Shown: piece after piece, positions 13,693-22,800 of the stretch
How the letters are laid out: each line of letters opens with the position of its first letter
How positions within the stretch are numbered: the stretch's first letter is position 1
DNA from: Gemmatimonadota bacterium
Lineage (GTDB): Bacteria; Gemmatimonadota; Gemmatimonadetes; Gemmatimonadales; Gemmatimonadaceae
DNA: 32,756 nt
NCBI GenBank assembly: GCA_023249375.1
Contig: JAHFCT010000037.1
Coordinates: 1-32,756, forward strand
Direction: 5' to 3'
Program-made: the position numbers and the translations under genes
The notes under the pieces: generated by a model
Told to the model about the DNA's origin: nothing
The model's database searches: none
The model's input: only the letters and a program-made list of their open reading frames with translations

Positions 13693-16287
13693 TCAGGGCC
13701 GTACCACCCGGTACATCCACGCGTCGCCGCGATTCTCCGCCCAGCCGATCGTTGCGCGCTTCAAGTCGTGTGACACGGAAAAGCGATTGGCGAGGTGCGG
13801 CAGCGCGCCGAGCGACTGCACCTTTCCAGCGCCCGTCACCTTGTTGATCACCACGCGCTCCGGGCCTGCCCACGCGACGAACGCGATGCTTCCATCGGCC
13901 AGCCAGCCCGCGCCACCCTGCTCGGCGAAGCTCCGCGCCCACGGCTCGGCCGCGCCGCCGCCAATTGGCACCACGTCCACGCGCAGCGTGTCGTCGGTGG
14001 CCGCGCCCCACCCCATGTACATCAGCCTCGAGCCATCGGGCGACACATCGACGCCGTTGAGCCGGCTGAACCACGCCGGCTTCGCGATCTCGTGGCGTCT
14101 GCCTGCCTGCTCCACCATCACCTTCGCTCCACCGGCGGGAATCCATGCCCAGCCAGTCGCAAAGGCGGCGATGGCGCTCACCGTCGAGTCCTTCAACTCC
14201 AACGGCATGCTTTGCGCGCCCGTTCGCACATCGACGCGGACGAACCGGCTCCCCGTCGGCGTGTTCGCCCCGATGACGAGCGTCACCGAATCGGCCCACG
14301 AGAGTCCGCGCGGGTGTCCCGGTGCCGACAGCGGTGTTTCGGCGCCACCCGGGAAGGGCGCCACACTCAGGCGCAACTGATCCTGCCCATCGGCGCCTGG
14401 AAGGCTGCGCATCATCAGCAGGCGACTGCCGTCTGGAGACACCTCGGCGAAAACGAGATTCGATGCCTGCATCAGCGGCGGACCAGCGGGCATCGTGCCC
14501 CTCAGCAGGTCGGGCAGCGACGCCGCGATCACCGAATAGTTGTAACTACCGTCATCGACCGCCATCTGCGATCCGTCAGCCGTGACCGAGAGGTTCGTAA
14601 AGCGGCCACTGTAGATGGTGTCCTGATGCTGTGCGAACTTTCCTGTCGTCGAGTCGAGCGCGACGCGCACCACGGCCTCGGCGGCGGTCGGGCCGGCGCG
14701 TGTCATCCAGAGTGCATCACGCGACGCCGCCGCGCCGCAGGTGCACGAGTTCAGCAGCTTGTCCGTGACCGTGCCGTCGCGATTGAGCACCTGCCACAGG
14801 CCGTGGGGCGACTGAATGACAAGCGCCACCAGACGCGATGAGCCCGGGATGGACACGAGCGACGCCAACGCCTGTCCCGGTCCCGGCACACGAATGCTGT
14901 CGCGCACGGTGCCGTCGAGCGCGGCGACCCGTACCATGAACACCGAGTCTGACGTACCAACGGCGCCGAGGAGCAGCGAGTCGCCGCCGGCATAGAACGT
15001 CGCGGCGCCCGCCGTGAGATATCGCGGCTGGCCGCCGAGCGCCGAGAGTAGGTACGTGCCGTATCGCCCGGCGATGGTGCCGTTGAAGATCAAGTTGCGG
15101 CGGTCGGGGCTCCATTCGAGCGCCCAGCCAGCGGTTGCGCCCTCGAGGATGCGCCGCGTCGTCGCACTACCGACGTCCTGCACGTCAACCGCGTATCGGC
15201 AGTCCGCCGACTTGCATTCTTTTGACAGGTAGGCGAGTTGCTTGCCGTCGGCAGACAGCGTCGGCGCCGACACCTTGCCCGAAAAGGTGAGCTGCGTACG
15301 GTCGCGCAGCGCCGCCGAGGTGTCGGCCTTCTTGAACTTCCCCGAGGCGGCCAGCGCCCCCGCGGCGAGGACGATCACCGCCGCGGCGGCCATGAGCGGC
15401 GTGCGCGAGCGCGGCCGCTGCGCGGCGGCGGCCCCCGATTGCGTTGTCGACGACGGTGTCGACTCGAGCGCGCGCACAAAGGCGCCGGCCGTCGCAAAGC
15501 GGTCGGCCGGCACCTTCGAGAGCGCCTTGGCCACGGCGTCGTCAATGCCCTGAGACACCGTGCTGCGCGTGGTGCGAATGCGCGTCGGTGTTTCCGTGAG
15601 CAGCTTCGCAATGACCGCTTGCACCGTCTTGCCCGTCATCGGCGGTTCGCCGGTGAGCATCTCGTAGAGCACGGCGGCCAGCGAGTAGACGTCGCTGCGC
15701 GCGTCGAGCGCGCGATCGCCGGTGGCCTGTTCAGGGCTCATGTACTGCGGCGTGCCGAGCGAGAGACCGGTCTCGGTCAGGCGATTGCCGCCCGATTCCT
15801 GCACCGCCAGCGCGATGCCGAAGTCGGCGAGCATCGCCTCGCCTTCTTGCAGCAGGATGTTCTCCGGCTTGATGTCGCGGTGCACCACGCCCTGGCGGTG
15901 CGCGTAGTCCAGCGCGCTCGCCACGTGCTTGGTGATGGCCAACGCCTGCTCGATGCCCAGTTCCTGCTCGCGGTCGAGCAGGTCGCGCAGCGACTCGCCT
16001 CGCACGTACGGCAGGACGTAATAGAGCAGGCCGCCCGCCGCGCCCGAGTCGATGAGCGTGAGGATGTGGGGATGGTCGAGTCGCGCCGTGATCTTCACTT
16101 CGGCGAGGAAGCGCTCGTTGCCCAGCACGGCGCCCAGTTCGGGGCGGAGCACCTTGAGGGCGACTTGGCGGTCGAGCTTCAGGTCGTCGGCGAGGTAGAC
16201 GGTCGCCATGCCACCCTGGCCGAGCTGTCGCTCAATGTGGTAACGGTCGCCAAGGACAGCGGCGAGCTGTTCGGTGGTCTCGGCCAT
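13693..16287 (-). CDS. PknB-type receptor Ser/Thr protein kinase with C-terminal TolB-like propeller
   Basis: 864 residues. Cytoplasmic kinase domain about 16-280: glycine loop LGQGGMATVY, ATP Lys K45 (VALKVL), HRDIKPEN with catalytic D138, DFG with D155, and GTPQYMSPEQ. A low-complexity linker leads to one membrane helix (about 296-314, PLMAAAAVIVLAAGALAA), then a large extracytoplasmic region of repeated WD40/TolB-like blades (for example PTLSADGKQLAYLS, LEWSPDRRNLIFNG, VSPDGSRLLMM, VSPDGSRLMYMG). This kinase-TM-propeller architecture is common in Gemmatimonadota and Acidobacteriota. The propeller probably senses a ligand or envelope partner. The gene is divergent from the PPOX-like gene and followed by the GNAT gene. 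Confidence 0.92.
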   Translation of the reverse strand: MAETTEQLAAVLGDRYHIERQLGQGGMATVYLADDLKLDRQVALKVLRPELGAVLGNERFLAEVKITARLDHPHILTLIDSGAAGGLLYYVLPYVRGESLRDLLDREQELGIEQALAITKHVASALDYAHRQGVVHRDIKPENILLQEGEAMLADFGIALAVQESGGNRLTETGLSLGTPQYMSPEQATGDRALDARSDVYSLAAVLYEMLTGEPPMTGKTVQAVIAKLLTETPTRIRTTRSTVSQGIDDAVAKALSKVPADRFATAGAFVRALESTPSSTTQSGAAAAQRPRSRTPLMAAAAVIVLAAGALAASGKFKKADTSAALRDRTQLTFSGKVSAPTLSADGKQLAYLSKECKSADCRYAVDVQDVGSATTRRILEGATAGWALEWSPDRRNLIFNGTIAGRYGTYLLSALGGQPRYLTAGAATFYAGGDSLLLGAVGTSDSVFMVRVAALDGTVRDSIRVPGPGQALASLVSIPGSSRLVALVIQSPHGLWQVLNRDGTVTDKLLNSCTCGAAASRDALWMTRAGPTAAEAVVRVALDSTTGKFAQHQDTIYSGRFTNLSVTADGSQMAVDDGSYNYSVIAASLPDLLRGTMPAGPPLMQASNLVFAEVSPDGSRLLMMRSLPGADGQDQLRLSVAPFPGGAETPLSAPGHPRGLSWADSVTLVIGANTPTGSRFVRVDVRTGAQSMPLELKDSTVSAIAAFATGWAWIPAGGAKVMVEQAGRRHEIAKPAWFSRLNGVDVSPDGSRLMYMGWGAATDDTLRVDVVPIGGGAAEPWARSFAEQGGAGWLADGSIAFVAWAGPERVVINKVTGAGKVQSLGALPHLANRFSVSHDLKRATIGWAENRGDAWMYRVVRP

Positions 16288-16404
16288 GCGGGGGGCACTC
16301 CGATCTTCATTGGGGGCATCGGCCGCTTCGCCGAATCCGACAATATGGGGTTTGCGGCGCGCCTTCGCGAGCGACGCGGTGGCAATTTCGCGGTTCGCAG
16401 CGCA

Positions 16405-16439
16405 ACGGGCTCACGTGCCCACGCGCGCACGGGCTCACG
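16405..16439. repeat. Short direct repeat in divergent intergenic region
   Basis: ACGGGCTCACG occurs at 16405-16415 and 16429-16439, a 24-base period, in the gap between the Ser/Thr kinase and the PPOX-like gene. Two equal-face copies could be regulator binding sites, but nothing else supports this. I could not place a convincing promoter in the 243-base gap. Confidence 0.35.
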
Positions 16440-16530
16440 CGCTGGAGCGCTTGCCGAGCATTGGCGAAAAAGCCCGTACCCGCGGCGCCGACTCTGCCCT
16501 TATCTTGCGAGACCCCTCTGAACCTCTCCT

Positions 16531-17133
16531 ATGGCCGACTCCACCACCCCCTCGTCAGACAGTCGCTCCACGCTTCACCAGCACCGCGAACGCAGCGCTC
16601 CCGCTGACGCCGCTGCATTCCTGGCGTCGGGCTACGTCGCACATGTGGGCGTCGCGGATGATCACGGCCCGGTCGTCATCCCGATGACCTATCACTTCGA
16701 CGCGGCGACGCCGGATGAGTTGTACCTCCACGGTGCGCTCAACTCGCGATTGATGGCAGCAGTGGCGAGCGGCGCGCCGGTCTGCGTGACCGTGACGATG
16801 GTCGATGGGCTGGTGTACTCCAAGACGGCGCTGAATCACTCGGTCAACTACCGCTCGGTGGTCTGCTTCTGCCGCGCCGCGGCCACGCAGCCGGACGACG
16901 CGCGCAAGCGCGCCTTGCTCGACGGCCTCATTGGCCGCTACTGGCCAGGCCGGGGGCCCGACGCGGGCTACGCGCCGATGTCCGACACCCATCTCAATGC
17001 CACGGCGTTCGTCGCCCTCCACATCGACGAGATGTCGGCCAAGACGCGCACCGGTGACTCAAAGGGGCCTGGTGATGACGATCCCTCGGTGCCTGGCACC
17101 GCCGGCGTGACGGAGCTGCGGCCGGGGTTCTAG
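16531..17133 (+). CDS. Pyridoxamine 5'-phosphate oxidase-related flavin-binding protein
   Basis: 200 residues. The split-barrel fold of the PPOX/NimA-like flavin-binding group is suggested by the segments ASGYVAHVGVADDHGPVVIPMTYHF, ELYLHGALNSRLM, PVCVTVTMVDGLVYSKTALNHSVNYRSVV and a late TAFVALHIDEMSAKTRTG. These match small proteins annotated as pyridoxamine 5'-phosphate oxidase family or flavin-nucleotide-binding. FMN or another flavin is the probable ligand; the true reaction is unknown. The final 25 residues (GDSKGPGDDDPSVPG) are low-complexity. It stands alone, followed by a 343-base repeat-rich gap. Confidence 0.82.
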   Translation: MADSTTPSSDSRSTLHQHRERSAPADAAAFLASGYVAHVGVADDHGPVVIPMTYHFDAATPDELYLHGALNSRLMAAVASGAPVCVTVTMVDGLVYSKTALNHSVNYRSVVCFCRAAATQPDDARKRALLDGLIGRYWPGRGPDAGYAPMSDTHLNATAFVALHIDEMSAKTRTGDSKGPGDDDPSVPGTAGVTELRPGF

Positions 17134-17197
17134 CGGATACGCCGGATCTCCGGCAACGACCTACCTACGGATGACTCGGACAACGCGCGGATAACGA

Positions 17198-17264
17198 CGG
17201 ATACGACAACGATCTGGGGAACGACCCGTCAGCCGGAGTCGTTCCCCTCAGTTGTCTTTGTCCG
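17198..17264. repeat. Composite inverted repeat able to form a long interrupted hairpin
   Basis: Nested arms: GGGGAACGAC (17216-17225) with GTCGTTCCCC (17238-17247) around a 12-base loop; GACAAC (17205-17210) with GTTGTC (17251-17256); and CGGA (17198-17201) with TCCG (17261-17264). The right arm merges into the TCCGTG tandem array, and the left arm carries scattered CGGAT copies, as if the array itself were half of a large degenerate palindrome. Confidence 0.75.
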
Positions 17265-17350
17265 TGCCTGATCCGTGCCCGATCCGTGCCCGATCCGTGC
17301 CCGATCCGTGCCCGATCCGTGCCCATCCGTGCAATCCGTGTCATCCGTGG
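17261..17350. repeat. Tandem array of TCCGTG units, mostly 11-bp period
   Basis: TCCGTG begins at 17261, 17272, 17283, 17294, 17305, 17316, 17326, 17335 and 17344. The first five intervals are exactly 11 bp (TCCGTGCCCGA, first copy with one change); the last ones shorten to 10, 9 and 9 bp. An 11-bp period is close to one helical turn. No open frame with family character uses it. Similar ATCCGTG strings are familiar in intergenic DNA of several GC-rich phyla; this last statement is recollection, not a search result. Confidence 0.85.
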
Positions 17351-17476
17351 TAGTCAGTTGCAGTTTCCATCTCCCGCATCGGACCCAGAGCAAGGACACG
17401 ACCCCCTCATCCCCGTCCTGCCAAACGTGTAACTTTCCCACGTTGCAGGACCGACCCTCGACACTCAGGTGCACGT

Positions 17477-19159
17477 GTGAGCACGGACGCCCCAAAGCGG
17501 GACTTCATTAGAGATATGGTCGCGGAGGACTTGGCATCCAACAAGTTCGGCCGCCAGATCTGCACGCGCTTTCCCCCCGAACCCAACGGCTTCCCGCACA
17601 TCGGGCACGCCAAGTCCATTTGTCTGAACTTCGGCCTCGCCAAGGAGTTCGGCGGCCGCATTCACCTGCGTTTCGACGACACCAACCCGTTCACCGAAGA
17701 CATCAAGTACGTCGAGGCCATCAAGAAGGACATCCGCTGGCTCGGCTTCGACTGGGACGCCGAGTACTACGCCAGCGATTACTTCGAGCAGCTGTACGAG
17801 ATCGCCGTGAAGCTCGTCGAACACGGCAAGGCGTACGTCGACAGCGAGACCGAAGACGAAGTGCGCGCGCACCGCGGCACCGTCACGTCGCCGGGCACGC
17901 CGTCCAAGTTCCGCGACCGCACGCCCGCCGAGAATCTGGATTTCCTCACGCGCATGAAGGCGGGCGAGTTTCCCGACGGCGCCCACGTGCTGCGCGCCAA
18001 GATCGACCTCGCGCACCACAACATGATCATGCGCGACCCCATCCTCATGCGCATCGCCCACGCCTCGCATTACCGCCGCGGCGACGCGTGGTGTCTGTAC
18101 CCGCTGTATGATTTTGCGCACGGCCTCAGCGACGCCATCGAGCACATCACGCACTCGCTGTGCACGCTCGAGTTCAAGGACAACAAGGACATCTACGACT
18201 GGCTGGTGCAGGCCGCCGGCTTCGAGAAGCCGCCCGAGCAGACCGAGTTCGCGCGTCTCGTGCTCGACTACACCGTGGTGAGCAAGCGCAAGCTGCTCAA
18301 GCTCGTCACCGACAGTCACGTCACGGGCTGGGACGATCCTCGGCTCCATACGCTGAGCGGCATTCGTCGCCGCGGCGTGACGCCCGAGGCCATCCGCACC
18401 TTCTGCGAAGGCGTCGGCGTGGCGCGCAAGCCGGCGCGCACCGAAATGGCGGCGTACGAACACGCCGTGCGCAGCGACCTCAACATGCGCGTGCCGCGCG
18501 TCCTCTGCGTCACCAAGCCGCTGAAGGTCGTCATCACCAACTATCCCGAAGGGCAGGTCGACGAACTCGACGCGTCGTACTATCCGCACGACGTCCCACT
18601 CACCGGCTCGCGCAAGATTCCGTTCTCGCGCGAGATCTACATCGAGCGCGAAGACTTCATGGAAGAGCCGCCCAAGAAGTTCTTCCGGCTGGCGCCGGGG
18701 CGCGAAGTGCGCCTGCGCTACGGCTACTTCATCACGTGCCAGGAAATCGTGAAGAATGCCGCGGGAGAAATCGTCGAGCTGCGCTGCACGTACGATCCCG
18801 AGACGCGCGGCGGCAACGCCCCCGACGGGCGAAAAGTGCAAGGCACCATTCATTGGGTGTCAGCGGCGCACGCCGTGGACTGCGAGCTGCGCCTCTATGA
18901 CACGCTGTTCACCGTGCCCGATCCGGACAACCTGCCGGAGGGCCAGGACTTCACGTCGGTGCTCAACGCCAACTCGCTCGTTGTCCTCACGGGCGCCAAG
19001 GTCGAGCCCAGCGTGGCGGCCGATGCCATCGGCACGCGGTACCAGTTTGAACGCACCGGGTACTTCATCTCCGACGACGATTCGCGCCCCGGCGCGCTGG
19101 TGTTCAATCGCACCGTCACGCTGCGCGATTCGTGGGTGAAAGAGCAGGGAAAGGCATAG
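17477..19159 (+). CDS. glnS: Glutaminyl-tRNA synthetase
   Basis: 560-residue class I aminoacyl-tRNA synthetase charging tRNA-Gln with glutamine. Class I signatures are the HIGH-type [16 protein letters not shown] and the KMSKS-type [11 protein letters not shown]. GlnRS-type segments include [43 protein letters not shown], and the C-terminal anticodon-binding beta-barrels with a [18 protein letters not shown] segment. Start is GTG at 17477; a weak AGG lies six bases upstream. Length is normal for bacterial GlnRS. A bacterium with GlnRS may not need the GatCAB route for Gln-tRNA, but that cannot be checked here. It is followed after 33 bases by two nucleoside kinases. Confidence 0.96.
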   Translation: MSTDAPKRDFIRDMVAEDLASNKFGRQICTRFPPEPNGFPHIGHAKSICLNFGLAKEFGGRIHLRFDDTNPFTEDIKYVEAIKKDIRWLGFDWDAEYYASDYFEQLYEIAVKLVEHGKAYVDSETEDEVRAHRGTVTSPGTPSKFRDRTPAENLDFLTRMKAGEFPDGAHVLRAKIDLAHHNMIMRDPILMRIAHASHYRRGDAWCLYPLYDFAHGLSDAIEHITHSLCTLEFKDNKDIYDWLVQAAGFEKPPEQTEFARLVLDYTVVSKRKLLKLVTDSHVTGWDDPRLHTLSGIRRRGVTPEAIRTFCEGVGVARKPARTEMAAYEHAVRSDLNMRVPRVLCVTKPLKVVITNYPEGQVDELDASYYPHDVPLTGSRKIPFSREIYIEREDFMEEPPKKFFRLAPGREVRLRYGYFITCQEIVKNAAGEIVELRCTYDPETRGGNAPDGRKVQGTIHWVSAAHAVDCELRLYDTLFTVPDPDNLPEGQDFTSVLNANSLVVLTGAKVEPSVAADAIGTRYQFERTGYFISDDDSRPGALVFNRTVTLRDSWVKEQGKA

Positions 19160-19192
19160 CTTTCGTGGCGCACGCGGACCTGGACTGAGACT

Positions 19193-19960
19193 ATGAATTT
19201 TCACATCGGCATCATGGGCAACCTCTTCTCCGGGAAGACGACGCTCATGAACGCCCTCGCGGCGCCGCCGTACCGGCGCGACTTGCAGCAGCTCATCGAG
19301 CACGGCGACACGTACGCCTTCAGTGAACGGGTGGACAAAGGTTCGCTGACCGACGAGTGCCTCGCGCTGTTCTATCAGGACCGCATCGCCAACATCTTCC
19401 CGACCGAGACGGCGTTCCTGCACATGCGCGTGCTGCAGCAGCGCGAAATCCGCCACCTCATGACGCGCGAGCAGAAAGGCGGCGGCGTGCTCATTCTCGA
19501 GGACCGCCCCTTCCTCGACGGCCCCGAAGTGTTCGTGAAGCGCATGATCAATGCCGGCGAAATGCCACCGGCGCACGCACGGCTCTACTACACGCTGCTG
19601 CACCAGACCATGCAGCACGATCGCATTCGCCTCCCCGATCTCACCGTCTACTTGCGCACCGAGCCGGAACTGCTCGAGAAGCGCCGCCTGAAGCGCGCCG
19701 CCAACGGCGACGATTACGCGGCAGGGATCAGTCAGGGATATCTCGAAGAAATCCACGCGGGGTACGAGGCGCTCTCCGCCAACTGGCGCGGCACGCTGCG
19801 GCGGTATCAGGAAATCGCCATCGTGCCGCCCGACGCCGACATCGTCATCCTGCCTGCCGAAATCGACATGTTCGAGCATCCCGACTACGTGCACGTCGCC
19901 GCCGGCACCATTCGCGAGAAAGTGCGCCGCATGATCGCGGCAAGGAAGCTCGAGCCGTGA
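19193..19960 (+). CDS. Deoxynucleoside kinase, copy 1
   Basis: 255 residues of the dNK/thymidine kinase 2-like P-loop family that phosphorylates deoxynucleosides for salvage. The Walker A motif is IMGNLFSGKTTLM near the N-terminus. LEDRPFLDGPEVF corresponds to the ED-R-S catalytic region, and LTVYLRTEPELLEKRRLKR to the sensor/LID segment with its Arg residues. The ATG at 19193 places the P-loop at residues 7-16, as normal. Deoxyadenosine/deoxyguanosine kinase is the likeliest assignment, but specificity is not readable. The stop overlaps the GTG start of the second kinase. Confidence 0.85.
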   Translation: MNFHIGIMGNLFSGKTTLMNALAAPPYRRDLQQLIEHGDTYAFSERVDKGSLTDECLALFYQDRIANIFPTETAFLHMRVLQQREIRHLMTREQKGGGVLILEDRPFLDGPEVFVKRMINAGEMPPAHARLYYTLLHQTMQHDRIRLPDLTVYLRTEPELLEKRRLKRAANGDDYAAGISQGYLEEIHAGYEALSANWRGTLRRYQEIAIVPPDADIVILPAEIDMFEHPDYVHVAAGTIREKVRRMIAARKLEP

Positions 19961-20886
19961 CCGCTGCCATGGGACGTACGCTTTCCGTCGAGGAAGATCC
20001 GAACATCCGGCGCCACGAGATCGCCAGCCGGCTCACGAACGTCGAACGCCGGCTGCTGACGTATCTCTCGCGGAACCAGACGCTCATTGCCTGTGTGGGG
20101 AACATCGGGGCGGGAAAGAGTTCGCTGGTGAAGCTTCTCGCCTACAGCACCGGCATGAACGCGCTCTTCGAACTGCCCGATGAAGGCTTCGAAGATCACG
20201 TCGCCAACAACGCCGCGATGTATCCACTGCTCGCCACCGCCAAGCACTCGGCCAAGCGCACACTCGGCCGCTACTACGGCGCGATCAACGATTTCATCAT
20301 TGCGCAGAAAGCCGAGCCGGCCAACAGCCCGGCGCTGCAATCAGCCAAGCGGCACCTGCATCAGGCGGCGCTCGACATCCAGCACGCCTATCTCGACCTG
20401 CGCAAGATGCAGTTGCAGGCGATGCCGCATTTGCAAGCGTCCACTTGCATTGATGGATCGCCACTCGCCGATCGCTACGCGTTCTGCGAGGTGCTGCACC
20501 GCGACATGGATGAGCCGTATCTCACCGCCGACGCATTGAAGGTCATCGACCAGCGGCTCGAGGAGGAGTTCCGCCCGCTGGTGCGTCCGGGGCTGCTCGT
20601 GGTGCTCAAGAGTCCGGTGGAGAACCTGCTGCGCAACATCGGCGACCGGCAGCGCGACGAGGAACGCGGCGGCGAAGATCTCCCCGAGGGGCTCGTGCGC
20701 TTGGTGCGCGCGCTCAACCCGCGCTACGATCACTTCGTCGACAACTTGCGTGCCGGCGGCTGGTACCACGGCCCCGTGCTCGAGATCGACGTCAGCCGCA
20801 TCGACTTCGTGTCGAACGTGCGGCATCTGATCGCCGTGTACGAAGGCATTGAGCAGTTGCTCGTGCCGCGGGAGTTTCGCGGGTAA
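19957..20886 (+). CDS. Deoxynucleoside kinase-like protein, copy 2, divergent
   Basis: 309 residues of the same P-loop family as the preceding gene but diverged and longer. Walker A is CVGNIGAGKSSLVKLL at about residues 46-61, after an N-terminal extension of some 40 residues. DGSPLADRYAF takes the place of the usual DRS region, and LLVVLKSPVENLLRNIGDR the place of the LID segment. A helical region rich in Ala, His and Gln lies between. The GTG at 19957 is preferred over the ATG at 19969 because AAGGAAG lies eight bases upstream and GTGA overlaps the previous stop. The pair may form a heterodimer, as tandem deoxynucleoside kinases do in some lactobacilli (family knowledge); here this is inference. 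Confidence 0.78.
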   Translation: MTAAMGRTLSVEEDPNIRRHEIASRLTNVERRLLTYLSRNQTLIACVGNIGAGKSSLVKLLAYSTGMNALFELPDEGFEDHVANNAAMYPLLATAKHSAKRTLGRYYGAINDFIIAQKAEPANSPALQSAKRHLHQAALDIQHAYLDLRKMQLQAMPHLQASTCIDGSPLADRYAFCEVLHRDMDEPYLTADALKVIDQRLEEEFRPLVRPGLLVVLKSPVENLLRNIGDRQRDEERGGEDLPEGLVRLVRALNPRYDHFVDNLRAGGWYHGPVLEIDVSRIDFVSNVRHLIAVYEGIEQLLVPREFRG

Positions 20887-20937
20887 CGCCGTTTGGTGAG
20901 CGGGTGGCGCGATCGCCGCGACGCAGCCGATCCCGTC

Positions 20938-22677
20938 TTAGTGCCGCATGGGGTTGCCGTGCAACACCGCGTGCACCGTCTTGACGGCCGCCTCAATGGC
21001 CGACAGGGTCGCCGATGAGGCGCCTCCGACTTCGATGTCGGCCGTCGTGCGCAGCGCGGCCTCGTAGTAGTCGCTCCACGTCCGCAGGATGTCGGCCTCG
21101 TGCAGCGCGTCGCCGCCGGCCGTGAGCACGGCTTCGCTCAGCTTCCCTTCGGCGTCGAGCCGTGCCAGCGCCGCGCGCTGCACCTCGGCGATCACCGCCC
21201 GCGCGACGCCACCGTCCGCCGACGCCAGCACCAGCGCGCTGACGAGCGCGCTCACGCCGGCGTTCTTCAGTTCGTCCGCCGATACCATTGGCAGGCGGTC
21301 GCCGTCGGTGTGATAGAACTGATCGGTGAAGTGCCAGAATAGCAGCCCGGGTTTCTGTGCTCGCAGAAACGGCGTGTGATCGCTGCCGCCCTCAAACGGA
21401 TTGGTCTTCACCACCCAGCCATTCGTCGACGCCTGCTCCAGGCAGCGCTGCAGCACAAAGTCATTGAAGTAGTGGGGCAAGAGCGCGCTCTTTTCGATGG
21501 GACGGCCGCCCCACTCGGTGTGCTTGTCCTCGCCGCGCGTCCAGATGGCGGAAGGATCTGGCATCTTTTCAATGAGGAAGGTGCCGCCGGTCTTTCTGGT
21601 GTCCTCACCCACCATGTCGAGCGAGAGGCCCCATCGAATCCCCGTCGCGCGCACGCTGTCCTGCGTGATGTAGCGGTCGGTGCTCCGAATCTCGAGTCCC
21701 CATAGAAACGTGATCGTCCGCTTGGGGTCGGCCTTGCCGCGCTTCACGAGATCCGCGGCCACGCGCGCCATCTCCACCTGTGCCCCGACACCCGACGCAT
21801 TGTCGTTGGCTCCCGGCTCCTGCACGTGCGCGCTGAACACGAACCGTTCATCGGGTGCTGCGCTGCCGCGGATGTCGGCCACCACCGTGCGCTCCACCGC
21901 GTTGGGCGTCCACGCCACGTCCGTCATCACACGCAGTCGCACCGGTCCCTTGGCGAGCGCCGCGCGCAGTCGCGCGCGCGCATCCGTTGACAGCACAATC
22001 GCCCATCCGCGATGCACCGTGTCGAGTGGAATCGACTGGAACTGAATGCTGGCGCGGTTCTTCTCCGGCTGCAGATAGGCGGGCAAGGCGTACGCGAGCA
22101 CTCCCACCGCGCCGCGCTTTCCCACTGCCTCGGCGAAGAGCTGTCCCACACGCCCGTCGGCCATCACGATCTTTCCTTTCACGTCGACCTTCGCCATCGC
22201 CGCCGCGGAATACGCGCCGACGTCAATGAGCTCTGCCTCAACGCCGCCCGCGGGCGTGGCGAAGGAGTTGTTGGCCAGCATGTTGCGGTTGGTCTTCCAC
22301 TGCAGCACCGGCGCGTCCGCGCCGGCCACGCGCACCTCGGCGCCGGTTGCCTCCCACGCCGGCGCATTCATTGGATAGCGCTCAATGCGGTAGGTCAGCC
22401 GGTCAGCGGGCGTGGCCCGCTCCTGCCGCACGTACCCGGCCTGCTCGAGTCGCTGCGCGATATGGTCGATGGAGGCATCGAAGCCGTGCGCGCCTGGCCA
22501 GCGCGCGAACTGGTCGAGGAACGCCACCGTCTCAAACGCCCGCGCGCCGTCATATCGTGGGCGCACCAGCCGAAACTCGGCGGTCGCTACAGAAGCCTGC
22601 GCGGCCGCCGTGGCCGAGATGATGAGCATCGCGGCGAGCGCGGCGAGGGGATGGGCGCGCGTAAGACGGTGCGGCAT
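20938..22677 (-). CDS. Exported M28-like metallopeptidase with altered metal-site motif
   Basis: 579 residues. A signal peptide (PLAALAAMLIISATAAAQA) is followed by a PA-like inserted domain (about 130-240) and an M28 peptidase domain. Zinc-site landmarks are FSAHVQEPGANDNASGVG (His and Asp ligands), LWGLEIRSTDRYI where family members usually have Glu-Glu, LSLDMVGED (Asp) and GGSDHTPFLRAQKPG (His). The Glu pair is reduced to a single Glu followed by Ile, and the HxD of the first motif is HVQ, so either a one-metal or otherwise modified site is possible. It would cleave peptides or amino-terminal residues in the periplasm. It lies downstream of the pilin operon, separated from it by a strong hairpin, so it is probably transcribed separately. 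Confidence 0.82.
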   Translation of the reverse strand: MPHRLTRAHPLAALAAMLIISATAAAQASVATAEFRLVRPRYDGARAFETVAFLDQFARWPGAHGFDASIDHIAQRLEQAGYVRQERATPADRLTYRIERYPMNAPAWEATGAEVRVAGADAPVLQWKTNRNMLANNSFATPAGGVEAELIDVGAYSAAAMAKVDVKGKIVMADGRVGQLFAEAVGKRGAVGVLAYALPAYLQPEKNRASIQFQSIPLDTVHRGWAIVLSTDARARLRAALAKGPVRLRVMTDVAWTPNAVERTVVADIRGSAAPDERFVFSAHVQEPGANDNASGVGAQVEMARVAADLVKRGKADPKRTITFLWGLEIRSTDRYITQDSVRATGIRWGLSLDMVGEDTRKTGGTFLIEKMPDPSAIWTRGEDKHTEWGGRPIEKSALLPHYFNDFVLQRCLEQASTNGWVVKTNPFEGGSDHTPFLRAQKPGLLFWHFTDQFYHTDGDRLPMVSADELKNAGVSALVSALVLASADGGVARAVIAEVQRAALARLDAEGKLSEAVLTAGGDALHEADILRTWSDYYEAALRTTADIEVGGASSATLSAIEAAVKTVHAVLHGNPMRH

Positions 22678-22737
22678 GACGCTCTCGGATCGGGGTCGCC
22701 CGCAACCTACGCCGCCCGCCTCGGCAGCGAAAGCGCG

Positions 22738-22775
22738 GAGGCGCGCGGCGGCCTCGTTCGCCGTCCGCGCGCCTC
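22738..22775 (-). terminator. Strong hairpin after the minor-pilin operon
   Basis: GAGGCGCGCGG (22738-22748) and CCGCGCGCCTC (22765-22775) form a perfect 11-bp stem; inside it CGGC and GCCG extend the stem after a one-base bulge, leaving a seven-base loop. It lies 25 bases past the pilX-like stop on the minus strand and before the M28 start, and fits a terminator. A clear T-tract is absent. Confidence 0.6.
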
Positions 22776-22800
22776 GAGCGCCGTGTACCTCGGCAAATAT

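Larger units (their letters stand above)
17134..17476. other. 343-base intergenic region dominated by repeats
   Basis: Between the PPOX-like gene and glnS. It holds a composite inverted repeat (17198-17264) and a run of nine TCCGTG-containing units (17261-17350), listed separately. The last 125 bases before glnS show no clear promoter boxes. I see no gene here. Confidence 0.7.

Noticed and set aside
15238-16521. Long plus-strand frame opposite the Ser/Thr kinase
   Set aside because: The kinase motifs (HRDIKPEN, DFG) are on the minus strand; this frame shows only composition-driven openness.
17261-17350. CRISPR array
   Set aside because: The repeat units are only 9-11 bases with no spacers, and no cas gene is near. 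It is a simple tandem repeat.
20887-20937. Terminator between the second nucleoside kinase and the M28-like gene
   Set aside because: Only a short GGCG/CGCC-type pairing around CGATCG is present, too weak to call.
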